A stretch of DNA of 33,702 nucleotides from Acidobacteriota bacterium (GTDB lineage: Bacteria; Acidobacteriota; Terriglobia; Bryobacterales; Bryobacteraceae), in the NCBI GenBank assembly GCA_016201205.1, contig JACQDF010000007.1, positions 1-33,702 of the forward strand, given 5' to 3'. A program made the translations under genes and the position numbers. The notes under the pieces were generated by a model that was not told where the DNA came from, did no database searches, and worked only from the letters and a program-made list of their open reading frames with translations. Positions 23,209 through 31,307 of the stretch are shown piece after piece (position 1 is the stretch's first letter; every line of letters starts with the position of its first letter).

Positions 23209-26200
23209 TCAGAAAACTGCCTTGAAGCCGAACGTAACCTGCCGCTGACCGTGCCCCTTTTCCCCAAAGATCTGCCCGAAGTTGGAGTTATACGGGTCGG
23301 TGGTCGGGTCGGTGAACTGGACGTGGTTCAGCGCGTTGTAGGACTCCATACGGAACTGGAAAGTGACACGCTCCCCGAAGCGGAAATTCTTGAAGAAAGA
23401 CGCATCCAGGTTGTTGATGCCGTCGCCGCGGATGCCGCTGAAGCGAGACGGGAAGGTGCGGATGTTCGAGTCGAGGCGGTTGGCGTTGTTGCGCTCAAAG
23501 CCGGTGGCGGTGTTGAACCAGCGCTCGGAGGTGCGCTCGCTGACCGGCAGCGGAACATTCTTGAGATCGCCGCGGAAGATTGCGTTTCCAAAGCCCAGCG
23601 GGTTGCCGCTCTGCCCTTCATACCAGCCTTCCACCTGCCATCCGCCGGCCAGCAGATTGAGCCAGCGGTTCATGTTGCTGCCCAGCTTCCGGCCGCGCCC
23701 GAAGGGAAGCTCGTAAACGGCCGTGGCAACAAAGCGCTGCGGATAATCCAGGTCAGAAACCACCTTCTCGAGTCTCGAGTCTGTCGGATCCAGGTAATTG
23801 ATGGCTTCCATGAAGCGCGAGTAGGTGTAGGCGGCCTGGAAGGTGAGTCCGCCGGAGAAACGCTTCTCGATTTGGAATTGCAGAGCGTGGTAATAGGAGA
23901 ATCCGGCGGGCACGGAGATGTTGACCTGGGTGAACTGCGGATACGCTCTCAGGAGCTGATTGCGGGCGACATTGCGGCCCGAGAGTCCCGAGCCGGCGAA
24001 ATCAGGGATGCCGAAGAAGGGATTGGCCACATTTGCCGACAGGAAGTTGATGGTGGCCTGGTCGCGGGTGGGCGATGTGGACAGGTACTGGCGCGGAATG
24101 GGGCTCAACTGACGCCCCGCGAGAAGCTGTGTTCCACGGTTGCCGACGTAGCCGATCTCGACCACGGTTCGCATTGGAAGCTGCCGCTGGATGCTGAACG
24201 ACCAGCGCTGCATGTAGGGATTCGGGCGCTGCTCGAAGAAATGATCGCCCGACCGCCCGAGGAACGTGCGCAGGCCGCCTGAGGCTCCGGGAGGCGCCTG
24301 GATGCCGCTCGGAAAAGGGTTGGCGAGCGTGGCGATAAAGGTGAGCCCGTTGTCGAGAGTCGGCACGAGGTTGGTGGACTGCGAAAAGCCGGACTGGTTT
24401 GGGCCGGTGCGGTCGGTGCCGACGACATCGAAGAAAATGCCATAGCCGGTGCGGACAACGCTTTTCGAGGTGAGCTGGTAGGCCAGCCCGACGCGCGGGG
24501 CAAAGTTGTTGCGGTCGGTCAGCCAAAGCGAGCGTGGCGAATCACCCGCGCCCGCGAACAGCAGGCCGCCAGTGACGCGGAAATTGGCCGCCGGAATCTC
24601 CGGGATCGGGTTGGCGGCGTAGTTGAGGCGGGCCTGCGGCTCGACCGGGTTCGGTGTCTGGAAATCGTATCCACGGACAGTGCGGTTGAAACGCTCGGTG
24701 AGAGGCGATTCGTACTCATAGCGGATGCCGAGATTGAGCGTCAGCTTGCGGGTAATCTTCCAATCGTCGTGCACAAACAGGCCGGTGTGCGCCGTCTGGG
24801 AAGCGTAAGAAGCGTTGACGCTGACAAAGCCGCCCGTGGTGATTCCAAGCAGGAAAGAAGCGAAGCCCGGGCCAATCGGGGCGCCCGGGGAATTATCGAG
24901 CGGGCCGTTGCTGTAAGCGCTGCCGAAATCGAAGCGCGGCGAGGCATTGCCGAAGTTGTATGCGCCCTGCCGGTACAAACGGAACTCGCCGCCTGCCCTG
25001 ACATTGTGATTGCCGGTCAGCTTGGTGAGCGTGCCGCCCAAAGTGTGGTAATTCGAGCTGGAGAATCCGCCGGAGTCATGGCCGAGGTTGGTGAAGGCGC
25101 CTCCATCCACGACAAACTGCGGGAAGGTAAAGCGGTCCTTGGGATTGAATTGCGCAAGCTGCTGGACCAGCGACGCAGGGAAGCCGAGCCGCGTGAGGTC
25201 GAAGCCGGTGGTCAGCCGTTCGGTGTACGGCTTCTGAAACGTGAGTCCGTAGCGAACATTGAGCAGCAGCGAAGGGCTGAACGTATAGACGTCATCCACA
25301 ACGGCGCCGTAACCTTCCTGCGACGGCAGGTCGCCGGTGGCGTCGGAAGGAAACGCCTGGATGCGCTCATGCCGGTAGTTGTTGCTGATGCGGAGAAAGG
25401 CGCGGTGTCTGTCGGAGAAGTTGTGATCGATGCGGCCGATCAGATCCTGATTGTTGCGGTTGATCTTCTGCGTGTTGAAGTAATTGGAGCGGAAGTCAGC
25501 GGAGCCAGGCTGGTTGGGAGCGGGCCAGTAGGGGATCACGCTCTTGGCAATTGAGGAAATCCGGCTGGCGGGGACGAGATTGCCCGGGAAGGGATTGCGG
25601 CTGAACCTGCCGTTAGGTGCGGTCGCAATGGTGGCCGGGTCGTAGATCTGATATTGCGAGCCGGCGCGCAGCAGCGCGGAGAAGTCGCCATTGCGTTCTT
25701 CGGACGTGGGCATCGTGCCGGTGAAGCTAAGGTTGCGAAGAATGTGGAGGCCTTCGTAGCCGAAAGTCCAGAAAGTGCGATCCTTGCCGTTGTAAACGTT
25801 GGGAATCCACAAGGGCCCGCCGGCGGTGCCGCCCCAGCGCTGGTGAAGCCAGCCGGGCGTGTTGCGGGCGATCTTCTCGGGGGTGATGGGGCCCGTGTTC
25901 GGATCGTAGATGAAGCGGTTGGTGTGCCAGGGAGTGGCCCGAAGGCGGGAATCGAAATGGTACCCGGTGCCGTGCAGGCGGTTGGTGCCGGCCTTCATAG
26001 AGACATTGACGGTCGCGCCCGGGGCATGTCCGATGCCGGCGTCATACGAGGCCGTCTCAACGCGCATCTCCTGCACGAGGTCTTCCGGGAGGGCGAAGGC
26101 GGTGTTACGGCCGAACATGTTCGGCGACCCGTCGAGGGTGATCTCGTTGGCGCCGGGGCGCGTACCGTTGACGGTGGAATCCGTCGAGCCCGCGCCGTAG

Positions 26201-26706
26201 TCGAAAGGATTCGCCCCGTAACGGCCGCCGGTCGAATTGAAGCCCGGGGTGATGCGAGCGACGTAGAACGGATTGCCGCCCACCATCGGCAGCTCGGAGA
26301 CTCGCTTGGCGTCAATCGTCATGCCGAGGTTCGAGGTGGACTGGTCGAGCAAGGGAGCCTCGGCTTTGACTTCGATCGTCTCGGCGGTGGCGCCGACATC
26401 GAGCTGGAAGTCGGCGGTGCGCCGCTCGGAAGTGCGCAGCTCGATGGCCTCACGAGTTGCGGTTTTGAAGCCGGGAGCTTCGACCGTGACGCGGTACATG
26501 CCAGGCAGAAGGAATGGGATGGTGTAGTTTCCTTCCACGTTGGTGGCGGCGGGCACGATCGTGTTGGTGTTGAGGTTGGTGGCTCTGACAGCGGCGTTGA
26601 CGACAACAGCGCCGGAGGCGTCAAGCACGCGGCCAAGAATGACGCCGCGGACGTCCTGAGCGTAGGCGGCTGCGGTGGCGGCCGCCAGGAGAATGAGCCT
26701 GCGCAT
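23209..26706 (-). CDS. Oar-like TonB-dependent receptor with carboxypeptidase-regulatory domain
   Basis: There are 1165 residues from ATG 26706, chosen because MRRLILLAAATAAAYAQ is a signal peptide and AAAGGGGG lies about 10 bases upstream. Residues about 20-105 form a CarboxypepD-reg-like beta sandwich (GVILGRVLDASGAVVVNAAV, NVEGNYTIPFLLPGMYRV). Then comes a plug (TIDAKRVSELPMVGGNPFYV) and a long outer-membrane barrel with repeated aromatic strands. The terminal QVTFGFKAVF fits a beta-barrel insertion signal. Acidobacteriota carry many such proteins, thought to import large substrates such as glycans or peptides. It is first in an operon with the FAD enzyme and has a recognisable promoter (26732-26759). 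Confidence 0.93.
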   Translation of the reverse strand: MRRLILLAAATAAAYAQDVRGVILGRVLDASGAVVVNAAVRATNLNTNTIVPAATNVEGNYTIPFLLPGMYRVTVEAPGFKTATREAIELRTSERRTADFQLDVGATAETIEVKAEAPLLDQSTSNLGMTIDAKRVSELPMVGGNPFYVARITPGFNSTGGRYGANPFDYGAGSTDSTVNGTRPGANEITLDGSPNMFGRNTAFALPEDLVQEMRVETASYDAGIGHAPGATVNVSMKAGTNRLHGTGYHFDSRLRATPWHTNRFIYDPNTGPITPEKIARNTPGWLHQRWGGTAGGPLWIPNVYNGKDRTFWTFGYEGLHILRNLSFTGTMPTSEERNGDFSALLRAGSQYQIYDPATIATAPNGRFSRNPFPGNLVPASRISSIAKSVIPYWPAPNQPGSADFRSNYFNTQKINRNNQDLIGRIDHNFSDRHRAFLRISNNYRHERIQAFPSDATGDLPSQEGYGAVVDDVYTFSPSLLLNVRYGLTFQKPYTERLTTGFDLTRLGFPASLVQQLAQFNPKDRFTFPQFVVDGGAFTNLGHDSGGFSSSNYHTLGGTLTKLTGNHNVRAGGEFRLYRQGAYNFGNASPRFDFGSAYSNGPLDNSPGAPIGPGFASFLLGITTGGFVSVNASYASQTAHTGLFVHDDWKITRKLTLNLGIRYEYESPLTERFNRTVRGYDFQTPNPVEPQARLNYAANPIPEIPAANFRVTGGLLFAGAGDSPRSLWLTDRNNFAPRVGLAYQLTSKSVVRTGYGIFFDVVGTDRTGPNQSGFSQSTNLVPTLDNGLTFIATLANPFPSGIQAPPGASGGLRTFLGRSGDHFFEQRPNPYMQRWSFSIQRQLPMRTVVEIGYVGNRGTQLLAGRQLSPIPRQYLSTSPTRDQATINFLSANVANPFFGIPDFAGSGLSGRNVARNQLLRAYPQFTQVNISVPAGFSYYHALQFQIEKRFSGGLTFQAAYTYSRFMEAINYLDPTDSRLEKVVSDLDYPQRFVATAVYELPFGRGRKLGSNMNRWLNLLAGGWQVEGWYEGQSGNPLGFGNAIFRGDLKNVPLPVSERTSERWFNTATGFERNNANRLDSNIRTFPSRFSGIRGDGINNLDASFFKNFRFGERVTFQFRMESYNALNHVQFTDPTTDPYNSNFGQIFGEKGHGQRQVTFGFKAVF

Positions 26707-26731
26707 GAGGCAGTACCCCCTTTGTCGGGGC

Positions 26732-26759
26732 ATTATTCCACATTTCCGAGCGGAAACAA
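26732..26759 (-). promoter_or_regulatory. Probable sigma-70 type promoter of the TonB receptor operon
   Basis: On the minus strand TTGTTT (26754-26759) and AATAAT (26732-26737) are separated by 16 bases. A start site near 26725 would leave a leader of about 20 bases containing the AAAGGGGG ribosome site before ATG 26706. Confidence 0.5.
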
Positions 26760-26866
26760 AGCTGCCCGGGCTGATGGTGCACGGCGCGAGGCGGGGCGTA
26801 CTCCTGGTACCAACGGCGCCCTTGACGCTGAGAACGCCAGTGTCACAATGAGGGGGGGGCAGCAGT

Positions 26867-28005
26867 ATGCCTCGGGAGCGCTTTTATCACCCCGAACTGG
26901 ACGTGATGCGCTTCGGCGCATTCCTGCTCGTTTTCCTTGCTCACGTCCTGCCGTACCGGGAGGGCCTTCGAGAAATGGGCGCCTCCAAGGCTGTCGAGAA
27001 AACCATACTCGCCGTGAAGGTTGGCGGCGGGTTCGGCGTGGATGTATTTTCCTTCTCTCCGCCTATCTCATTACGGAGCTTCTGCTGCGTGAGTTTCGAA
27101 GCCGGGGGACCATAGACGTCCCGTCGTTCTGGGTGCGCCGCCTTCTGCGAATCTGGCCGCTCTACTTCACCTTTCTGGCCGCTGCGATTTGGCTGGTTCC
27201 CTTTTTGCTCACCGAGAACTTCCCTGGCTTTCACCAAGCCGCCTTTTTCGTCTTCCTTGCCAACTGGGCCATTGCCATAGATGATCAAATGAACTCGGCG
27301 GCAACCATCCTGTGGAGCGTTTCCATCGAGGAGCAATTCTACTTTCTATGGCCCTTGATTCTGTATTTTTTTCACCGCCGGGTGAAGGAGATTGCTGTTG
27401 CGCTGCTTGGGGTTGCCTTCCTCATGCGGATCATTCTGGTTCTGGCGGGCGCTCCCTGGTATGCGATCTGGCACAATACACTTGCTCGTCTGGACCCGAT
27501 CGCCTGCGGAGTGCTGATTTCGGTATTTCTGTCCGGGCGAGAGCTCCCGCTTTCACGGATCATCCGATGGATCGGGATCATTGCCGGAGTCCTTCTTCTT
27601 TGGTACACAGGCGGTTCTCTGTACTTCGCCGGCAAGAGCGCGCTTCTGTCCTATCCGCTCGCGAGCGTGGGTGCATCCCTGATCCTCTTGTGCACGCTGC
27701 GATCCGGAGCCGCCCCGAACCGGCCGCTCGTATATCTCGGGCGGATCTCGTACGGTTTGTACGTGTTTCATTCCTTTGCGGTCCGGTTTAGCGGGGAGTA
27801 TGTTCACGTGTCGAATCCCGTGGTCGAGTGGTTTCTTCAGTTCGTGGTTGCCTCCTGCCTGACTCTGTTGCTGGCTATGGTGTCTTACCGGTTTTTGGAA
27901 GAACCCTTCTTGCGCCTGAAACGCCGTTTCACTTACGTCTTGTCGACTCCTCCATCTGACGATGCAAGCGCTCCTGGGTTGAAAGTATCACCCGCCATCG
28001 GGTGA
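26867..28005 (+). pseudogene. Acyltransferase-3 (OafA/YrhL-type) membrane protein, one-base frameshift
   Basis: ATG 26867 follows a G-rich ribosome site. The first frame reads FYHPELDVMRFGAFLLVFLAH (helix 1 with the family's RFxAxxxVxxxH pattern, catalytic-type His) and GGGFGVDVF, then drifts. The second frame takes over with FLLSAYLITELLLREFRSRG, FWVRRLLRIWPLYF and WSVSIEEQFYFLWPL, then continues to the stop at 28005 with RISYGLYVFH and YRFLEEPFLRLKRR. Adding one T to the TTTT at 27047-27050 joins the frames as GVDVFFLLSAYL, so a single base is missing. The complete protein would be about 379 residues with about ten helices. The family acylates surface sugars. The gene diverges from the TonB receptor. 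It is either a true pseudogene or a homopolymer sequencing error. Confidence 0.85.
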
Positions 28006-28256
28006 CCGCGCCAGAATCGGCCGGATCGTTTGGCTGTCTGATATTCGGAGCTCCATGGGCCATCGATCGCGCGGCGAAGAACGACGCCCGCGTCATACGC
28101 GCAGAACGCCAATCGTTTTGGATCGCCACCATCACGGCGCCGGTCGCCAGGCGACACCCGGATGCTCGGCTACGAGATCAGTGCGCCGGCTCAGCCGGCC
28201 AGTGCCGGCGGACCCCCGCGCGTCTACAAGGGAATGGAGCCACTTCGTAGTCGATC
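28006..28256. other. Intergenic stretch without a recognised gene
   Basis: No family is recognised in any frame. A short plus-strand frame contains RVYKGMEPLRS but is cut soon after. A small perfect hairpin GCCGGC-TCA-GCCGGC is present around 28190-28205. It has no T-run, so I do not call it a terminator. Confidence 0.5.
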
Positions 28257-28801
28257 TTAACGCCTGGACGCGTTATGACGCCTGATCGATGCCAATCCCG
28301 CCAGCGCGAGTCCGGCTAAGCCCGCGGTGGCCAGATTCAGTGCAATGCAACGGCGCCGCCCAGATCGGTGAGCGCGGAGACTGGAGTGACACGAAGCACC
28401 CTGGTGCTGGCGTTTTGGGTGAAGAGGAACGTATCCTCCGGGTTGCCCAAGTTTTGCAAAAAGAACGTCGAGGTGGCGTTGGAATACGTGAACCCCGGAA
28501 ACGTGCCTGTGTTTCCGCCAGCGACGCTGACGTCCCAACTTATCATCGATGAAAGAGCCGCGTCCCAAACGAAGGAACCAGTGATCGTTCCTCCGTCGGC
28601 GAACCCCGCGCCAACAAAAGTCCAGTTAACAGGAGCAGCGGGCGCCAGCCAGAGAAGAGCATAACCAAGGCGATCAGCAGAACCCGGTGAGTTCCAGTAC
28701 GCAGCACAGGTTACTTTTATGTCATCGATCGGGAAATCGGTCAGTCCAATCTGCGATTCAGACCCGGGCTCATGCCCCGGGATCTGTGCCATCATGGTCA
28801 T
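28257..28801 (-). pseudogene. Exported-protein gene with C-terminal membrane anchor, frameshifted by a 5-bp duplication
   Basis: The main frame (28801-28337) carries NWTFVGAGFADGGTITGSFVWD and SWDVSVAGGNTGTFPGFTYS, a beta-rich domain common in PEP-CTERM-type proteins of Acidobacteriota. It stops right after GGAVALH. The next frame supplies the expected end: ALNLATAGLAGLALAGLAS then IRRHNASRR, a hydrophobic helix plus Arg-rich tail. The switch lies at TGCAATGCAA (28341-28350). Removing one TGCAA gives one continuous frame through GAVALNLATAGL. The tail resembles an exosortase or similar sorting signal, but no PEP motif is seen. The N-terminus is unclear: LGYALLWLAPAAP could be the remains of a signal peptide, and no good start codon precedes it. 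The 5' end almost touches glcE (divergent). Confidence 0.75.
28341..28350 (-). repeat. TGCAA tandem duplication (frameshift site)
   Basis: This is a perfect two-copy pentamer (TTGCA TTGCA on the coding strand). Deleting one copy fuses the body and anchor frames of the exported-protein gene. Confidence 0.9.
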
Positions 28802-28806
28802 TCTCC

Positions 28807-29934
28807 ATGGAGCGAGTGAAGCCGGCTACGGGGCGGGAGATGGCCGGGTGTTTGCGAGAAGCGGCGTCGCAGGGTAAGCAGATCCTGTTGGAAGGGCACG
28901 GGAGCAAAATGCGCGCCGGCGGTCCCGTCGCCGATGCCGATGTGTGCATATCTACGGCAGCGCTCGATCAGGTGCTCGAGTACGAGCCGCGCGATCTGAC
29001 GGTGAGCGTGAGCGCGGGATTGCCATGGGTGCGTCTGGTGGACATGCTGGCCAAAGACGGATATATGACGCCGCTCGATCCGCCGTTCTCGAGCGAGGCG
29101 ACCGTCGGTGGAGTGATTGCGGCCAATTCGAGCGGGCCCCGGCGGCGCATGTACGGCACGGCGCGCGACCTGGTGATCGGGATGAAGTTCGCCACGCTCG
29201 ACGGCAAAGTGGTCACCTCCGGTGGAATGGTGGTGAAAAACGTGGCCGGCCTCGACATGGCAAAGGTCATGATCGGATCGCTGGGGACGCTGGCGGCGAT
29301 CGTGAGCGTGAACTTCAAGTTGATTCCGAGGCCGGGCGGGACACGTACATTCCTGTTCGAGCACGACAGCGCCGCCGAAGCGATCGCGCGGCGCGACCGC
29401 GTATTGCGGAGTGTTTTGCAGCCGGCAGCGATAGACCTGCTGAGCCCGCCCGTGGCCGCCGAAGCGCGACGGAACGGGTGGGTGCTCGCAATCGCTGCGG
29501 CCGGGAACGCGCCGGTGCTCGAACGCTATGCGCGCGAATTCAGTGGCGCGGAGATGCTGGACGCAGAACCGGAACGGGAGTTTTGGAGCTTTGTCGAAGA
29601 ATACCCGGCACGGTTTCTGGCGGCGCATCCGGCCGGCGCCGTCGTCAGGGTCTCGATGACTCTGGCCGCTCTCGGCGAGTGCCTCGCCAACATGAGGGGG
29701 CGTGCGATTGCCAGGGCAGGGAACGGCGTTTGCTATTCGTTTCTCGAAGAGGCTGCCCGGGCAGATCAAGCGTACCGGCTGGGCAGGGCAGTGATGGAAT
29801 ACGGCCCGGTGGATCGCCAGGGGCTGTCAATGTGGCCGGAGATCGATAGCGGTTTTCCGATGATGCAGAAGATCAAGGAGATGTTCGATCCGAAGAACCT
29901 GTTGAACCGGGGAAGGTTGTATGGCCGTCTCTGA
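28807..29934 (+). CDS. glcE: Glycolate oxidase FAD-binding subunit GlcE
   Basis: There are 375 residues from the ATG at 28807. Earlier codons are antisense to the neighbouring broken gene. It is a PCMH-type FAD domain: LLEGHGSKM (28-35 region), then PPFSSEATVGGVIAANSSG and PRRRMYGTARDLV, then GGMVVKNVAGLDMAKVMIGS, the GlcE signature. The C-terminus ends with MFDPKNLLNRGRL, normal for FAD-linked oxidase subunits. Together with GlcD and GlcF it oxidises glycolate to glyoxylate, passing electrons to the respiratory chain. The gene overlaps glcF by 14 bp. No glcD lies next to it: the upstream neighbour is a divergent broken gene only 5 bp away, so its promoter must lie inside that gene. Confidence 0.92.
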   Translation: MERVKPATGREMAGCLREAASQGKQILLEGHGSKMRAGGPVADADVCISTAALDQVLEYEPRDLTVSVSAGLPWVRLVDMLAKDGYMTPLDPPFSSEATVGGVIAANSSGPRRRMYGTARDLVIGMKFATLDGKVVTSGGMVVKNVAGLDMAKVMIGSLGTLAAIVSVNFKLIPRPGGTRTFLFEHDSAAEAIARRDRVLRSVLQPAAIDLLSPPVAAEARRNGWVLAIAAAGNAPVLERYAREFSGAEMLDAEPEREFWSFVEEYPARFLAAHPAGAVVRVSMTLAALGECLANMRGRAIARAGNGVCYSFLEEAARADQAYRLGRAVMEYGPVDRQGLSMWPEIDSGFPMMQKIKEMFDPKNLLNRGRLYGRL

Positions 29935-31255
29935 GCTGCCGGTGTACAAAGAGCGGGACAAGCCGCAGCGGCAGGACCTGGACCGGTGTGTGCACTGCGG
30001 GTTGTGCCTGAACGCGTGCCCGACCTACCGCGAGCTGGGGATCGAGATGGATTCCCCGCGCGGGCGGATCTACCAGATGGTGCAGGTGGCCGAAGGCGCG
30101 CCCATCAGTGCATCCTATGTCGAGCACCTGGATCTGTGTCTGGCCTGCCGGGGTTGCGAAACCGCGTGCCCGAGCGGCGTGCAATATGGACGGCTGATTG
30201 AAGCGGCACGGGCCCAGATGGAAAGTAAGATCCGCAGGCCGTGGCGCGTGCGTGCCCTGCGGCGATTCGTGTTCGGATTGCTGCTCGAGTCGCCGGGCTG
30301 GCTGAAGCTGGCGGCGGGTCTGATGTACGCCTACCAGAGCTTCGGCTTCGAGAAACTCGCTCGCGCCACCGGCCTGCTGAAGCGGATGGGGAGATTGGGG
30401 GACCTCGAGAAGCTGGCGCCGCCGGCGGAGCTTCCCACGTTCTTCCAGTCCTACGGAAAAGTGTTTCCCGCGGACGGGGAGCGCCGCTACAAAGTGGCGT
30501 TTCTTGGCGGCTGCATCGCAAATGTGAGTTTCGCGCGTCTCCACGAGGCCACCGTGCGAGTGTTGCAGGCGAACGGATGCGAGGTCCATGTGCCCGCCGG
30601 GCAAACTTGCTGCGGCGCTCTGCACCTGCACGCGGGCGCTCGGGAAGATGCACGCCGGCTGGCGCGGCGCAACATCGATGCACTGCTCGAGGACCCCTAT
30701 GATGCGATTTTGACCAACTCGGCGGGCTGCGGCTCCACCCTGAAGGAGTATCACGAGCTGCTCGAGCAGGAGCCTTTCTATGCCGGAAAATCGCTGCGGT
30801 TCTCCAAGCTGGTTCAGGATGTGAACGAATTCCTGGCATCGATCGAGCTGAATCCGCGGATGGGCGAGCTGAAGTGGAAAGTGACCTACCAGGATTCCTG
30901 TCACCTGGCGCACGGCCAGAAAGTGCGGGCAGCGCCACGAACGCTGCTCAAATGCGTCCCCGGACTGGAGTTGCGTGAGATGCCATGGTCGGACGTCTGC
31001 TGCGGCAGCGCCGGAATCTACAACGTCGTCGAGAATGAGATGTCGATGCAGATTCTGAAGAGCAAGATGGGGTGGGTCAACTCGGTGGACGCCGGGGTGA
31101 TCGCGACGGCGAACACGGGCTGTATGCTCCAGTTGCGTGCCGGCGTGGCGCTCGACGGCCGGGGGCAGAGGGTGGCGCACGTGATGGAAATTCTCGACGA
31201 AGCCTATCGGGCGTACCCCGGACGGCCGGCGGAGACCGAGAGACCTGCCGAATAG
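29921..31255 (+). CDS. glcF: Glycolate oxidase iron-sulfur subunit GlcF
   Basis: The 444-residue protein has two [4Fe-4S] ferredoxin motifs, CVHCGLCLNACP (Cys23, 26, 29, 33) and CLACRGCETACP (Cys73, 76, 79, 83). Two CCG domains follow, seen as QTCCGALHLHAG and DSCHLAHGQKV...CCGSAGIYN. Length and order match GlcF. It carries electrons from the FAD subunits of glycolate dehydrogenase to quinone at the inner membrane. The start ATG lies inside the end of glcE, implying translational coupling. Downstream is a palindromic repeat and then the convergent mqnE. Confidence 0.94.
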   Translation: MAVSELPVYKERDKPQRQDLDRCVHCGLCLNACPTYRELGIEMDSPRGRIYQMVQVAEGAPISASYVEHLDLCLACRGCETACPSGVQYGRLIEAARAQMESKIRRPWRVRALRRFVFGLLLESPGWLKLAAGLMYAYQSFGFEKLARATGLLKRMGRLGDLEKLAPPAELPTFFQSYGKVFPADGERRYKVAFLGGCIANVSFARLHEATVRVLQANGCEVHVPAGQTCCGALHLHAGAREDARRLARRNIDALLEDPYDAILTNSAGCGSTLKEYHELLEQEPFYAGKSLRFSKLVQDVNEFLASIELNPRMGELKWKVTYQDSCHLAHGQKVRAAPRTLLKCVPGLELREMPWSDVCCGSAGIYNVVENEMSMQILKSKMGWVNSVDAGVIATANTGCMLQLRAGVALDGRGQRVAHVMEILDEAYRAYPGRPAETERPAE

Positions 31256-31257
31256 GG

Positions 31258-31299
31258 ACCGCTTGCTGACGCGCGCGGCTCAGCAAGGGCTTCCGAGCC
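31258..31299. repeat. Palindromic intergenic repeat (copy 2, partly eroded)
   Basis: This copy matches 12486-12527 at 38 of 42 positions. The left arm and loop are kept, but the right arm diverges after CCGAGCC. It occupies the 52-bp gap between the convergent glcF and mqnE stops, where a stem could end transcription from both sides. Confidence 0.7.
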
Positions 31300-31307
31300 C
31301 GGACGGC

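Noticed and set aside
25654..26866. Long plus-strand open frame running into the acyltransferase
   Set aside because: It is the antisense of the TonB receptor gene with low-complexity Gly/Ala/Val content. Only the part after about 27050 is real acyltransferase sequence.
27929..28157. Minus-strand small frames at the end of the acyltransferase
   Set aside because: No family resemblance, and half of each frame is antisense to conserved acyltransferase codons.
28185..28210. GCCGGC-TCA-GCCGGC hairpin as a terminator for the acyltransferase gene
   Set aside because: The stem is only 6 bp, there is no following T-run, and it lies 180 bp past the stop.
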